Source of the DNA: Occultella kanbiaonis | Lineage (GTDB): Bacteria; Actinomycetota; Actinomycetes; Actinomycetales; Beutenbergiaceae | DNA: 64,000 nucleotides | Direction: 5' to 3' | Assembly (NCBI RefSeq): GCF_009708215.1 | Contig: NZ_CP046175.1 | Coordinates: 930,001 to 994,000 of the forward strand | Part shown: positions 36,953 through 45,470 of the stretch, piece by piece | How the letters are laid out: the number at the start of each line of letters is the position of its first letter | How positions within the stretch are numbered: position 1 is the first letter of the stretch | Notes under the pieces: model-generated | Database searches by the model: none | Seen by the model: the letters and a program-made list of their open reading frames with translations, nothing else | What the model was told of the DNA's origin: nothing | Translations under genes and position numbers: made by a program

Positions 36953-37936
36953 GTGGACTTCTTCCTGAATGACAAGTTCGGCCAGATGCTGCTCGTGATC
37001 ATCGCGTTCGCTGCGCTGATCGCGGTGCTGCTTGCGATCGCCTGGGCCGCCGACAAGTGGGTCGGCAAGGGACGGCGGTGGGCCGCGCTCGCGGTGTTCG
37101 GGGGACCGGCTCTGCTCCTGCTCGTGGTCGGTTTGATCTACCCGGCGATCCGCACCTTCTACATGTCCTTCTACGACGCGGGCACCAACAACGCCGTCGG
37201 GCTGCAGAACTACATCTTCACCGTCACGAACACCGGCGCCGTGATCGCGTTCCGGAACACGTTCATCTGGGTGTTCCTGGTGCCGATCGCGTCCACCCTG
37301 ATCGGGTTGATCTACGCCATCCTGATCGACAGGTCGCGGCTGGAGAAGCTCGCGAAGTCGCTGCTGTTCCTGCCGGTCGCGATCTCGTTCGTGGGCGCGG
37401 GCATCATCTGGAAGTTCGTCTACGAGTACCGAGGCGCAGCGCAGGAGCAGATCGGACTGCTGAACGCGTTCATCACGTGGCTCGGCTTCGAACCCGTGCG
37501 GTTCCTGCAGGACGCGCCGTGGAACACGCTGTTCCTGATCGCGGTGATGATCTGGATCCAAGCGGGATTCGCGATGGTGATCCTGTCCGCCGCGATCAAG
37601 GCGGTGCCGACGGACATCATCGAGGCGGCCCGGCTGGACGGCGTGAACTCGTGGGAGATGTTCCGGAACATCACGGTGCCGAGCATCCGGCCGTCGCTGG
37701 TGGTGGTGCTGACCACGATCTCGATCGCGACCCTGAAGATCTTCGACATCACCCGCACCATGACCGGTGCCCGGTTCGACACCCAGGTGCTCGCGAACCA
37801 GATGTACGACTACTCGTTCGTGTTCGGTGACAACGGCGTCGGTTCGGCGATGGCGGTGGTCATCTTCATCTTGGTCATCCCGTTGGTCGCGTTCAATATC
37901 AGACAGATGGCCAAGAACAGGTCGGTGCGAGGATGA
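36953..37936 (+). CDS. Alpha-glucoside-type ABC permease (AglF-like)
   Basis: A 327-residue membrane protein with about eight segments: two early ones (residues 8-30 and 45-66), then the six of the MalF core. EAA loop: EAARLDGVNSWEMFRNITVP (about 222-241). GTG start at 36953 with AGGAGA seven bases upstream; a TTG further upstream was rejected. Its stop overlaps the next permease by 4 bp. Confidence 0.92.
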   Translation: MDFFLNDKFGQMLLVIIAFAALIAVLLAIAWAADKWVGKGRRWAALAVFGGPALLLLVVGLIYPAIRTFYMSFYDAGTNNAVGLQNYIFTVTNTGAVIAFRNTFIWVFLVPIASTLIGLIYAILIDRSRLEKLAKSLLFLPVAISFVGAGIIWKFVYEYRGAAQEQIGLLNAFITWLGFEPVRFLQDAPWNTLFLIAVMIWIQAGFAMVILSAAIKAVPTDIIEAARLDGVNSWEMFRNITVPSIRPSLVVVLTTISIATLKIFDITRTMTGARFDTQVLANQMYDYSFVFGDNGVGSAMAVVIFILVIPLVAFNIRQMAKNRSVRG

Positions 37937-38865
37937 GCGTCGAGGCAGGCGTCCCGGAGGTCGCCGAGGTCGCCACGCAGCGGCCGAACCGGCGGTCGAC
38001 GGCCACGAAGTTCCGCTCCCTGGTGGGCAACCGGATCGGCAGCGCGGTCGCGGTGGTCATCGCGGTGCTGTGGACCATCCCCACGTTCGGGCTGTTCATC
38101 TCCTCGTTCCGCCCGGAGGAGGACATCAAGTCGAGCGGCTGGTGGACGTTCCTGTCCAACCCGGCGTTCACCCTGGACAACTACCAGGAGGTCCTCTTCG
38201 GGCGTGCCTCCTCCGGGTCGCTGTCCGACTACTTCATCAACTCGTTGGTGATCACCGTGCCGGCCACGGTGATCCCGTTGGTGCTCGCCACGATGGCCGC
38301 GTACGCGTTCTCCGTGCTGGACTGGCGGGGCCGGGACTGGGTGTTCGTGTGCGTGTTCGCCCTGCAGATCGTGCCGTTGCAGATGGCGCTGATCCCGCTG
38401 CTGCGGATCTTCTCCTCGAGCGGCCTGCTGGACACGTTCCCGTACCTGTCCGTGTGGGTGGCGCACTCGATCTTCGCGTTGCCGCTCGCAGTCTTCCTGC
38501 TGCACAACTTCATGTCCGACATCCCGAAGGAACTCGTGGAGGCCGCCCGGGTGGACGGCGCCGGGCACGTGTCGGTGTTCCTGCGGATCATGCTGCCGCT
38601 CATGGCGCCGGCGATCGCGTCCGTCGCGATCTTCCAGTTCATCTGGGTGTGGAACGACCTGCTCGTCGGTCTCACGTTCACCGGCGCCAACAACGCGATC
38701 CAGCCGCTCACCGCTCGTCTGGCGGAGATGGCCGGTTCGCGCGGCCAGGACTGGCAGCTGCTCACCGCGGGCGCGTTCGTGTCCATGGTCCTGCCGCTGA
38801 TCGTGTTCCTGTCCCTGCAGCGCTACTTCGTCCGTGGCCTGCTGGCAGGCTCGGTCAAGGGCTGA
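37933..38865 (+). CDS. Alpha-glucoside-type ABC permease (AglG-like)
   Basis: A 310-residue MalG-type permease with six membrane segments after a 35-residue cytoplasmic head. EAA loop: EAARVDGAGHVSVFLRIMLP (about 198-217). ATG at 37933 overlaps the previous stop (ATGA). Last gene of the importer; a palindromic intergenic element (38896-38972) follows before the convergent bpa gene. Confidence 0.93.
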   Translation: MSVEAGVPEVAEVATQRPNRRSTATKFRSLVGNRIGSAVAVVIAVLWTIPTFGLFISSFRPEEDIKSSGWWTFLSNPAFTLDNYQEVLFGRASSGSLSDYFINSLVITVPATVIPLVLATMAAYAFSVLDWRGRDWVFVCVFALQIVPLQMALIPLLRIFSSSGLLDTFPYLSVWVAHSIFALPLAVFLLHNFMSDIPKELVEAARVDGAGHVSVFLRIMLPLMAPAIASVAIFQFIWVWNDLLVGLTFTGANNAIQPLTARLAEMAGSRGQDWQLLTAGAFVSMVLPLIVFLSLQRYFVRGLLAGSVKG

Positions 38866-38895
38866 TCTGCCGGGCCTGGGCCCGCGCCGGGGGTT

Positions 38896-38972
38896 CGCTG
38901 AGATCGCACCTGCGTCTCTGACTTCGCACCGCCAGGTAGTGCGAGGTCGAGGCCGCGGGTGCGATCTCAGCG
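38896..38972. repeat. Palindromic intergenic element, 69-bp family, copy 1
   Basis: The outer arms (38896-38910 and 38958-38972) are perfect 15-bp inverted repeats, and a second hairpin (38920-38929 with 38939-38948, one mismatch) is nested inside. The 69 bp from TCGCACCTGCG (38904) to GATCTCAGCG (38972) recur with the same spacing at 62350-62418. Lies between convergent genes and may also terminate transcription. Confidence 0.6.
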
Positions 38973-38991
38973 CGGAGTCGGCGGCCGTCGA

Positions 38992-39675
38992 CTATAGGTA
39001 CTGGCCGGTGCCGTGGTTGCTGCGGTCGTCGGCCTGGCCGGGTGTCCCCATGGGCGGATGCGAGGCACCGGGCGGGAGGGCTCGCATCCCGACGAGCTGG
39101 TTCTGGGCGGCCATCTGTTGCGCCACCAGGGCGGTCTGGATGCCGTGGAACAGCCCCTCGAGCCAGCCCACGAGCTGTGCCTGCGCGATCCGGAGCTCGG
39201 CGTCGGAGGGCGCCCGGTCGTCGGTGAACGGCAGCGTGATCCGGTGCAGCTCTGCGACCAGGTCCGCGCTCAGCCCGGCCTCGAGCTCGTGCAGCGAGCG
39301 CTCGTGGATCTCGGCGAGGCGTTCCCGGGCAGCCTCGTCCAGGGGTGCGCTGCGGACCTCCTCGAGCAACTGCTTGATCATCGTGCCGATCCGCATCACC
39401 TTCGCGGGCTCCTCGACGAGCGATGCGGGGTCCGCGCCCTCCTCGGTCGCGACGCCGAGACCGGAGGCGGACGCCACCACGACCCGCGGCCGCTCGGGCT
39501 TGCTCCCGGACCGTTCGTCGGCGACGGTGCCTGCCCCATCGTCTGGCTGGTCGGCATCGTCGGAGCGCTCGCCGATGAGGGTCTCGTGCACCGCTTCGTC
39601 AGGGCTCGCGGTCGCCTTGGTGGCAGCCGTGGTCACGTCATCGGTCCGGTCATTGCTGGGCTCGTCGATGCTCAT
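38992..39675 (-). CDS. bpa: Bacterial proteasome activator (Bpa/PafE)
   Basis: A 227-residue protein. The core from about residue 88 (VEEPAKVMRIGTMIKQLLEE) to the end matches mycobacterial Bpa, including ELRIAQAQLVGWLEGLFHGI. The C-terminus is GTGQYL, whose GQYL tail docks into the alpha-ring pockets of the 20S proteasome. It forms a dodecameric ring that opens the proteasome for unfolded proteins without ATP. The N-terminal 85 residues are acidic and probably disordered, longer than in the M. tuberculosis protein. ATG at 39675. It implies that proteasome genes exist elsewhere in this genome. Confidence 0.95.
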   Translation of the reverse strand: MSIDEPSNDRTDDVTTAATKATASPDEAVHETLIGERSDDADQPDDGAGTVADERSGSKPERPRVVVASASGLGVATEEGADPASLVEEPAKVMRIGTMIKQLLEEVRSAPLDEAARERLAEIHERSLHELEAGLSADLVAELHRITLPFTDDRAPSDAELRIAQAQLVGWLEGLFHGIQTALVAQQMAAQNQLVGMRALPPGASHPPMGTPGQADDRSNHGTGQYL

Positions 39676-39733
39676 GCGTCCATCATGCCTGCCCGGCCCC
39701 CGCGGGCGCAGGTCGTGACGATAGCCTGCAGGC

Positions 39734-40969
39734 ATGAACTGGTTGACCAACGCCGCGCACACCCGCTGGCTCGAGGCCGAGGCCGATTCCCTGCTCGCGT
39801 TCGCCTCCGGCGCACTCACCGACGAGGGCTTCGGCTACCTCGACGCCGAGGGCCGGCCGGTGCCCGCCGAGGGCTCGCACCTGTGGATCACCTGCCGGAT
39901 GATCCACTCCTTCGCCCTCGGTGCGCTGCTCGGCCGGCCGGGCTCGGCGACCATGGTCGACCACGGGGTGCGCGCCCTCGCCGAGCACTTCCACGACACC
40001 GAGCACGGCGGCTGGTACGCCCAGGTCGGGCCCGACGGGCCGATCGACGGCACGAAGGCTGCGTACGCGCACGCGTTCGTGATCCTCGCCGCCTCCAGCG
40101 CCGCGGCGGCCGGCCGGCCCGGCGGCAAGGAACTCCTCGCCGAAGCGCTCACGGTCTCGCTCGAGCGGTTCTGGCGGGACGAGGACGGCATGGTCGTCGA
40201 GTCCTACGACGCCGGCTTCACCCGGCTCGAGGACTACCGTGGCGTCAACGCGAACATGCACACCGTGGAGGCCTACCTCGCGGCCGCGGACGTCACCGGT
40301 GATGACGCCTGGCTCGAGCGGGCCACCCGGATCACCAAGCGCGTGGTCGACGACTTCGCCCGCAACAACGACTGGCGCATCCCCGAGCACTTCGATGCCG
40401 ACTGGAAGCCGTTGCCCGACTACAACATGGACCACCCGGCGGACCCGTTCCGCCCGGCCGGCGCCACCATCGGGCACTGGTTCGAGTGGAGCCGGCTCAC
40501 GCTGCACGTGCGCGCTGCCTGGCAGCTGCGGGGCGTCTCGCCGGAGGACTGGATGCTCGACGGCGCCCAGGCCCTGTTCGACCTCGGCGTCACCGAGGGC
40601 TGGGACGTCGACGGCGCGGACGGCTTCGTCTACACGGTCGACTTCACCGGCAAGCCGCTGGTCACCGAGCGGATGCACTGGGTGGTCACCGAGGCCCTCG
40701 GCGCCGCCGCCGCGCTGTACCGGGTGACCGAGGACCCGAACCTGCCGGCCTGGTACCAGCTCTGGTGGGAGTACGCCGCCGTGCACCTGATCGACGAGGA
40801 GGGCGGCTCCTGGATCCACGAGCTCGACTCCGACAACGAGCCGAGCGCCACCGTCTGGAACGGCAAGCCGGACATCTACCACGCCATCCAGGCCACCCTC
40901 ATCCCGCGCCTGCCGCTGACTCCGCCGATCGCACCGGCGCTGGCGCAGGGCCTGCTCGACAAGGTCTGA
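39734..40969 (+). CDS. AGE-family sugar epimerase/isomerase (YihS/mannose-isomerase-like)
   Basis: A 411-residue alpha/alpha6-barrel, close to the 413 residues of YihS. Candidate active-site residues are seen in WITCRMIHSF (Arg), NANMHTVEAYL (His), GHWFEWSRL (His, Glu) and ERMHWVVTE, with the late His in PDIYHAIQ. The family includes N-acylglucosamine 2-epimerases, cellobiose 2-epimerases and aldose-ketose isomerases such as mannose and sulfoquinovose isomerase. The short single-domain form fits an aldose-ketose isomerase. ATG at 39734; divergent from bpa by 58 bp. Confidence 0.87.
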   Translation: MNWLTNAAHTRWLEAEADSLLAFASGALTDEGFGYLDAEGRPVPAEGSHLWITCRMIHSFALGALLGRPGSATMVDHGVRALAEHFHDTEHGGWYAQVGPDGPIDGTKAAYAHAFVILAASSAAAAGRPGGKELLAEALTVSLERFWRDEDGMVVESYDAGFTRLEDYRGVNANMHTVEAYLAAADVTGDDAWLERATRITKRVVDDFARNNDWRIPEHFDADWKPLPDYNMDHPADPFRPAGATIGHWFEWSRLTLHVRAAWQLRGVSPEDWMLDGAQALFDLGVTEGWDVDGADGFVYTVDFTGKPLVTERMHWVVTEALGAAAALYRVTEDPNLPAWYQLWWEYAAVHLIDEEGGSWIHELDSDNEPSATVWNGKPDIYHAIQATLIPRLPLTPPIAPALAQGLLDKV

Positions 40970-40996
40970 GCCGCCGCCGGGGCGGGCGAGACGCAG

Positions 40997-42001
40997 TCAG
41001 GCCACGAGCAGCACCTTGCCGAACACGGCGCCGTCCGCCATCAGCCGGTGGGCGTCCGCGGCCCGGTCGAGTGGCAGCCGTTCGTGCACCACCGGGTACA
41101 CCTGTCCGGAGGTCACGAGTGGCCAGACCTGCTCGCGCACGGCGGCGACGATCTCGACCTTCTCGGTGCGCGGTCGCTTGCGCAGCAGGCTGCCGTGCAG
41201 GGTGAGCCATCCGCCCATCAGGGTCCGGATGTCGAGCGTGGCACTGGTGCCGCGCATGGACGCGATGATGACGAGGTGCCCGTTCCGGGCCAGCGCGGCG
41301 ACGTTCCGCTCGAGGTACTCGCCGCCGACGACGTCCAGGATCACATCCACGCCCACCCCGTCGGTCGACCCACGGACCACCTGGGCGAAGTCCTGGCTCC
41401 GGTGGTCGATGCCGACGTCCGCGCCGAGCGCCACGCACCGGGCCACCCGCTCCGGGCCGCCGGCGGTGGTCAGCACGGTGGCACCGAGGGCCTTCAGCAA
41501 CAGGATCGCCGTGGTCCCGACACCCCCGGACCCGCCGTGCACGAGCACCGACGGCCCGGTCGAACCGCCACCGCCGGAGCCGGCGGTGCCGATGCCGCCC
41601 ACGCCGCCGAGGTTCGACCACACGGTGCAGACCGCCTCGGGCAGCGCCGCGGCGTCCACCAGGTCCAGCCCAGCGGGTACGGGCAGCAGGAACGCGGCAG
41701 GTGCGAGCGCCTTCGAGGCGTAACCACCGCCGTCGAGCAGCGCGCAGACCCGGTCGCCGACCGACCAGCCGGTCACACCCGGACCGAGCGCCGCGACGAT
41801 GCCGGACACCTCGAGCCCCGGCCAGTCCGGCGCGCCCGGCGGCGGCGGGTGGTGGCCCTTCAGCTGGAGCAGGTCGGCCCGGTTCACGCCGGCCGCGGCG
41901 ACGTCGATGAGGACCTCGCCGTCGCCCGGCACGGGGTCGGGCACGTCGGCGGGGGAGAGCACCTCGGGGCCACCGATGCCGGTGGCGAGCACTGCGCGCA
42001 T
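40997..42001 (-). CDS. Quinone oxidoreductase-like zinc-free MDR protein
   Basis: A 334-residue medium-chain reductase. The N-terminal GroES-like domain includes AAGVNRADLLQLKG; the NADP-binding fold has VHGGSGGVGTTAILL (about 148-162). No catalytic or structural zinc ligands are present, as in quinone oxidoreductases (PIG3-like). A Gly/Ser-rich insert (GTAGSGGGGSTG) precedes the Rossmann fold. ATG at 42001; a longer upstream frame crosses the palindromic element at 42026-42077 and was rejected. Confidence 0.9.
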   Translation of the reverse strand: MRAVLATGIGGPEVLSPADVPDPVPGDGEVLIDVAAAGVNRADLLQLKGHHPPPPGAPDWPGLEVSGIVAALGPGVTGWSVGDRVCALLDGGGYASKALAPAAFLLPVPAGLDLVDAAALPEAVCTVWSNLGGVGGIGTAGSGGGGSTGPSVLVHGGSGGVGTTAILLLKALGATVLTTAGGPERVARCVALGADVGIDHRSQDFAQVVRGSTDGVGVDVILDVVGGEYLERNVAALARNGHLVIIASMRGTSATLDIRTLMGGWLTLHGSLLRKRPRTEKVEIVAAVREQVWPLVTSGQVYPVVHERLPLDRAADAHRLMADGAVFGKVLLVA

Positions 42002-42024
42002 GGTCCCAACGTAGAGCCAGAACA

Positions 42025-42078
42025 CGCCCGACGGCGGAGGTGACGGCGCGTACACGGCGTCACCTCCGCCGTCGGGCG
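42025..42078. repeat. Palindromic intergenic element, 52-bp family, copy 1
   Basis: Perfect 21-bp inverted repeat (42025-42045 and 42058-42078) with a 12-nt loop containing GCGTAC. The core 42026-42077 (52 bp) matches 48486-48537 in sequence plan and exact length. It lies after the last gene of the importer operon at 42090-45346 and before the quinone reductase gene, so it may also terminate transcription. Confidence 0.65.
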
Positions 42079-42089
42079 GGTTGTGCGCG

Positions 42090-43004
42090 CTACTGCCCGC
42101 CGAGGCCGGTGGTGGCCACGCCGCGCACGATCTGACGCTGGAACAGCATGAACACGACCAGCAGCGGCAGCGCCGCGAGCAGCGCCGACGCCATCGTGCG
42201 GGCGTACTGCAACCCGTAGGTCTCCGTGACCGTGGCGATACCCACCGGGATCGTCATCAGCGAGGAGTCCGAGACCACGATGAACGGCCACAGGAAGTTG
42301 TTCCAGGCGCTGATAAACGTGAAGATCGCGACCGCCACCAGGATCGACTTGGACAGCGGGACCACGATCGTGGAGAACGTGCGCCACGGTCCGGCGCCGT
42401 CCACCCGGGCAGCGTCCAGGAGTTCCTGGGGGATGGCGTCGAAGAACTTCTTCAGGATGAACACCATCACCGGCGCCACCACCTGCGGAAGGATGATGCC
42501 GGCGTAGGTGTCGACCATCCGGAACGTCAGCATCTGCTGGAACAGCGGCACGATCAGGATCTGCCCGGGCACCATGATCGAGGCCACCGTGATCGCGAAC
42601 GCGATCCGCCGGCCGCGGAACATGGTCCGGGAGAACGCGTACCCGGCCATGGCGGAGACGACGAGGGTGATCACCGTCACGAGCACCGCCGTGATCACCG
42701 AGTTCAGCATCCAGACCGGCAGGTCACCCTTGGTCAGGACATTGATGTAGGCCTGTAGCGACCAACCGCTCGCCGGCCACAGGGTCGCCGCGCTGGCCGC
42801 GTCGGTCTCGGTCTTGAACGACGTGATGATCGCCCACACGAACGGGAGCAGCCAGACCACCGTCATCAGGACCAGGGCGAGCATGGCGAGCGTGCGGGCC
42901 GTGGTGCTCGAGCCGAGCAGGAGCCGGGTGGAGCGCTGGTTGTCCGCCCGGCGGATCGCCCGCCGGGTGGCCACCTCGGGCAGGACCAGGGATTCGGTTG
43001 CCAT
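42090..43004 (-). CDS. Carbohydrate ABC transporter permease (MalG-type)
   Basis: A 304-residue permease. A 35-residue cytoplasmic head precedes six membrane segments. EAA loop: DAARVDGAGPWRTFSTIVVP (about 196-215). The start codon is 1 bp from the stop of the MalF-type partner gene. Last gene of the second sugar importer operon, preceded by the binding protein at 43991-45346. Ends 12 bp from the palindromic element. Confidence 0.93.
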   Translation of the reverse strand: MATESLVLPEVATRRAIRRADNQRSTRLLLGSSTTARTLAMLALVLMTVVWLLPFVWAIITSFKTETDAASAATLWPASGWSLQAYINVLTKGDLPVWMLNSVITAVLVTVITLVVSAMAGYAFSRTMFRGRRIAFAITVASIMVPGQILIVPLFQQMLTFRMVDTYAGIILPQVVAPVMVFILKKFFDAIPQELLDAARVDGAGPWRTFSTIVVPLSKSILVAVAIFTFISAWNNFLWPFIVVSDSSLMTIPVGIATVTETYGLQYARTMASALLAALPLLVVFMLFQRQIVRGVATTGLGGQ

Positions 43005-43005
43005 G

Positions 43006-43974
43006 TCAGGCCTCCTTCCGGCCGCCGAAGAACCGGGTCAGGGACAGGATGACGATCAGCGCGAAGAAGATGTACGAGATCGCCGATGCGTACCCGAGCC
43101 GGTAGTTCACGAAGCCCGTGTCGTAGATGTAGAGCAGGATCGAGCGGGTGGATCCGTTGGGCCCGCCAGCGGTGAGCAGGTAGATCTGGTCGAACACCTT
43201 CAGCGAGGCGAGCAGTTGCAGGGCCAGGACGAGCCAGGTGGTGCGCCCGAGCTGCGGGATCGTGATGGAGAACAGGCGCCGCCAGGCGCCCGCGCCGTCG
43301 ATCGCCGCGGCCTCGTAGAGGTGCTCCGGGATGGCCTGCAGCGCGGCCAGGTAGAGCAGGAAGTTGAACCCGACGGTCCACCACACGGTGGCCGCGATGA
43401 TCGCGATCATCGCCCAGTTCGGGTCGGTCAACCAGCCGACCGGGTCGATGCCGAGGGCGCCGAGCCAGGTGTTGAACAGCCCGAGGTCCGGCTGGTACAT
43501 CCAGGCCCAGATCTGGGTCACGACGGCGACGGGCAGCAGGAACGAGGCGAAGAACGCGAACCGCCAGAGCCACTGGCCGGGCAGCCCGGTGAACACCAGC
43601 AGTGCCATCACCATGGCCACCAGGATCAGCGGGATGGTGCTGCCGAGCGTGAACAGGACGGTCTGCCACAGGGTCTGCCAGACCTGGGCGTCGCCGAAGG
43701 CCTCGATGAAGTTCGCGAGTCCGACGAAGCCCGGACTGGTGCCGATCAGGGTGCGGTCGGTCAGGCTCATCCAGATGCCGTAGATGATCGGCCAGACCAG
43801 GAACACGAGGAACACGACGGCGAACGGAAGGATGAACCAGTAGCCGCTGCGGCCGCTGTGGAGCTGTTCGGCGCGGCGCTCGGCATCGCGTAGTGAGCGG
43901 CGCAGGTCCTTGCGTCCTGCGCTCGGGGCGGACGACGGCGTCGCTGCCGTCGCGTCGGAGGTGGTGGCACTCAT
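43006..43974 (-). CDS. Carbohydrate ABC transporter permease (MalF-type)
   Basis: A 322-residue permease with six main membrane segments after a 45-residue cytoplasmic head that contains DLRRSLRDAERRAEQL. EAA loop: EAAAIDGAGAWRRLFSITIP (about 217-236). Sits 16 bp after the binding-protein gene and directly before the second permease. Confidence 0.93.
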   Translation of the reverse strand: MSATTSDATAATPSSAPSAGRKDLRRSLRDAERRAEQLHSGRSGYWFILPFAVVFLVFLVWPIIYGIWMSLTDRTLIGTSPGFVGLANFIEAFGDAQVWQTLWQTVLFTLGSTIPLILVAMVMALLVFTGLPGQWLWRFAFFASFLLPVAVVTQIWAWMYQPDLGLFNTWLGALGIDPVGWLTDPNWAMIAIIAATVWWTVGFNFLLYLAALQAIPEHLYEAAAIDGAGAWRRLFSITIPQLGRTTWLVLALQLLASLKVFDQIYLLTAGGPNGSTRSILLYIYDTGFVNYRLGYASAISYIFFALIVILSLTRFFGGRKEA

Positions 43975-43990
43975 GGGTTGCTCTCCCGCC

Positions 43991-45346
43991 CTACGCCGGT
44001 GCCGGCGTCTCGAGGAACGTGTTCATCTCGCCGATCATCGTGTCGACGGCGTCCTGCGCGGTGCCCAGGCCCTGCAGTGCGGTCTGCATCGCCTGGCACA
44101 TGCGGTTCTGGAAGTCGCTGCCGGAGCCCGCGAACCACACCGGTGGGTCGAGGAAGATCCACTCGGCGGCCTGCGCGTAGTTCCGCTGCGGCACCAGATC
44201 CTGGTACTCGGAGGACTCCACCACCGGGATCAGCGAGGGGATGTGCCCCGCGTCCGCCCAGCGCAGCCCCCGCTTGAGGATGGCGCCGAGCACCTCGTAG
44301 GTGGCCTCACGCCGTTCCTGGTTGGCGACCAACTGCCGGGGCAGCACGTAGGAGTGCGAGTCCCCGAACGCCGCCGGGGTGCCGAAGATGATCGGCACCG
44401 TGGCACCGCCCAGGTCCGGGATGGAGCCCTGCAGCGAGGTCTTCTCCCATACCCCGGAGAAGATCAGCCCGGTCTGCTCGGTGCTGAAGTTCGCGATCGC
44501 GCCGCCGTAGTCGCTGTTGTTCGCCGCGACCGTGCCGTCCAGCATCGACTGCATGAACTCGAGCACCTCGACGGCGGCGCCGTCGTCGAAGTCGACCGGA
44601 CGACCCGGGGTGAAGTCGTAGCCGGCGCCGGTCTGCCCGTACAGGCCCCAGAACATCCGCCAGCCCTGCGCGGCGTCGGAGAGGTAGCCGTAGGAGAAGC
44701 CCTGCGCGCCGGTCACCTCCGCCATCGCGCGGCCGGCGTCCAGCAGGGCGTCCGGGTTGTCGATCTCGACCAGGGTGCCGTCCGGGTTCAGCAGACCGGC
44801 CGGTTCGGCGATGGCCGGGTTGTAGAAGGTGATGAACGGGTGGGTATCGAGCGGCAGCGCGTACAGCTCGTCCTGGAAGAGGGCGCGCTCCCACAGTGCG
44901 GCGGGGAAGTCGGACTCGGTGATGCCGACCTGCTCGAGCAGGTCAAGGTCGAACGGTTCCAGGAGCCCGCCGGGTGCGTACCCGATCAGGCGGGACAGGT
45001 GCATGACGGCCGCCTCGGGGGCGCGGCCACCGGTGGAGGCCATGGCGAGCTTCGTGTAGTACGGCGCACCCCAGGCCAGCGTGGTCCGGTCGATCGTGAC
45101 GTGCGGCAGCTCCTCACGGACGCCGTCGACGATCTCGCCCATGATCTGGCCGTCCGACCCGCCGAGCAGGTCCCAGATCCGCACGAGCGTGCCGGACGAG
45201 GTGGCGCTCGCCACGCTGCCGGCGCAACTGCTCAGAGCCCCTGCGGAGAGCAGGGTGCCGGCGCCGAGAGCGCCCTGAAGCACCGATCTCCGGCTCGGTC
45301 CACGGGCCCCCGACCCGGGAGAACGTAACGCAGAATTCACGGTCAT
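43991..45346 (-). CDS. Extracellular sugar-binding lipoprotein
   Basis: A 451-residue family 1 binding protein. The N-terminus carries a twin-arginine-like SRRSVLQGALGAG and the lipobox LSSC (Cys about 41). Mature region: LVRIWDLLGGSDGQIMGEIV. ATG at 45346 with GGAGGT upstream; a longer upstream frame enters the divergent regulatory region and was rejected. It heads the importer operon that faces a LacI gene. Operator-like sequences in the 124-bp gap suggest control by that regulator. The substrate is probably a beta-linked oligosaccharide or uronide, judged from the GH2 gene only. Confidence 0.92.
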   Translation of the reverse strand: MTVNSALRSPGSGARGPSRRSVLQGALGAGTLLSAGALSSCAGSVASATSSGTLVRIWDLLGGSDGQIMGEIVDGVREELPHVTIDRTTLAWGAPYYTKLAMASTGGRAPEAAVMHLSRLIGYAPGGLLEPFDLDLLEQVGITESDFPAALWERALFQDELYALPLDTHPFITFYNPAIAEPAGLLNPDGTLVEIDNPDALLDAGRAMAEVTGAQGFSYGYLSDAAQGWRMFWGLYGQTGAGYDFTPGRPVDFDDGAAVEVLEFMQSMLDGTVAANNSDYGGAIANFSTEQTGLIFSGVWEKTSLQGSIPDLGGATVPIIFGTPAAFGDSHSYVLPRQLVANQERREATYEVLGAILKRGLRWADAGHIPSLIPVVESSEYQDLVPQRNYAQAAEWIFLDPPVWFAGSGSDFQNRMCQAMQTALQGLGTAQDAVDTMIGEMNTFLETPAPA

Positions 45347-45384
45347 CTTTGACCTCCAAGTAGGTGATGCGCACGTTAACAGCC

Positions 45385-45411
45385 GCACGGGATCGTCTTC
45401 GTGTCCCGTGC
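45385..45411. promoter_or_regulatory. 8-bp inverted repeat in the divergent control region
   Basis: GCACGGGA and TCCCGTGC are perfect inverted repeats spaced by 11 bp, between the divergent binding-protein and LacI genes. They differ from the AACGTT-type operators, so this may be a second regulator's site or a leader hairpin. Confidence 0.3.
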
Positions 45412-45415
45412 AACT

Positions 45416-45427
45416 TCTAACGTTGAA
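45416..45427. promoter_or_regulatory. LacI-family operator (AACGTT core), site A
   Basis: TCTAACGTTGAA agrees with the perfect palindrome TACAACGTTGTA at 46606-46617 in 9 of 12 positions. Placed between the importer operon and the divergent LacI gene, so it could control both. Confidence 0.5.
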
Positions 45428-45470
45428 TACAGTGATGTACCGCACATCGGCTGTCAAGGGGAGGTGGACC

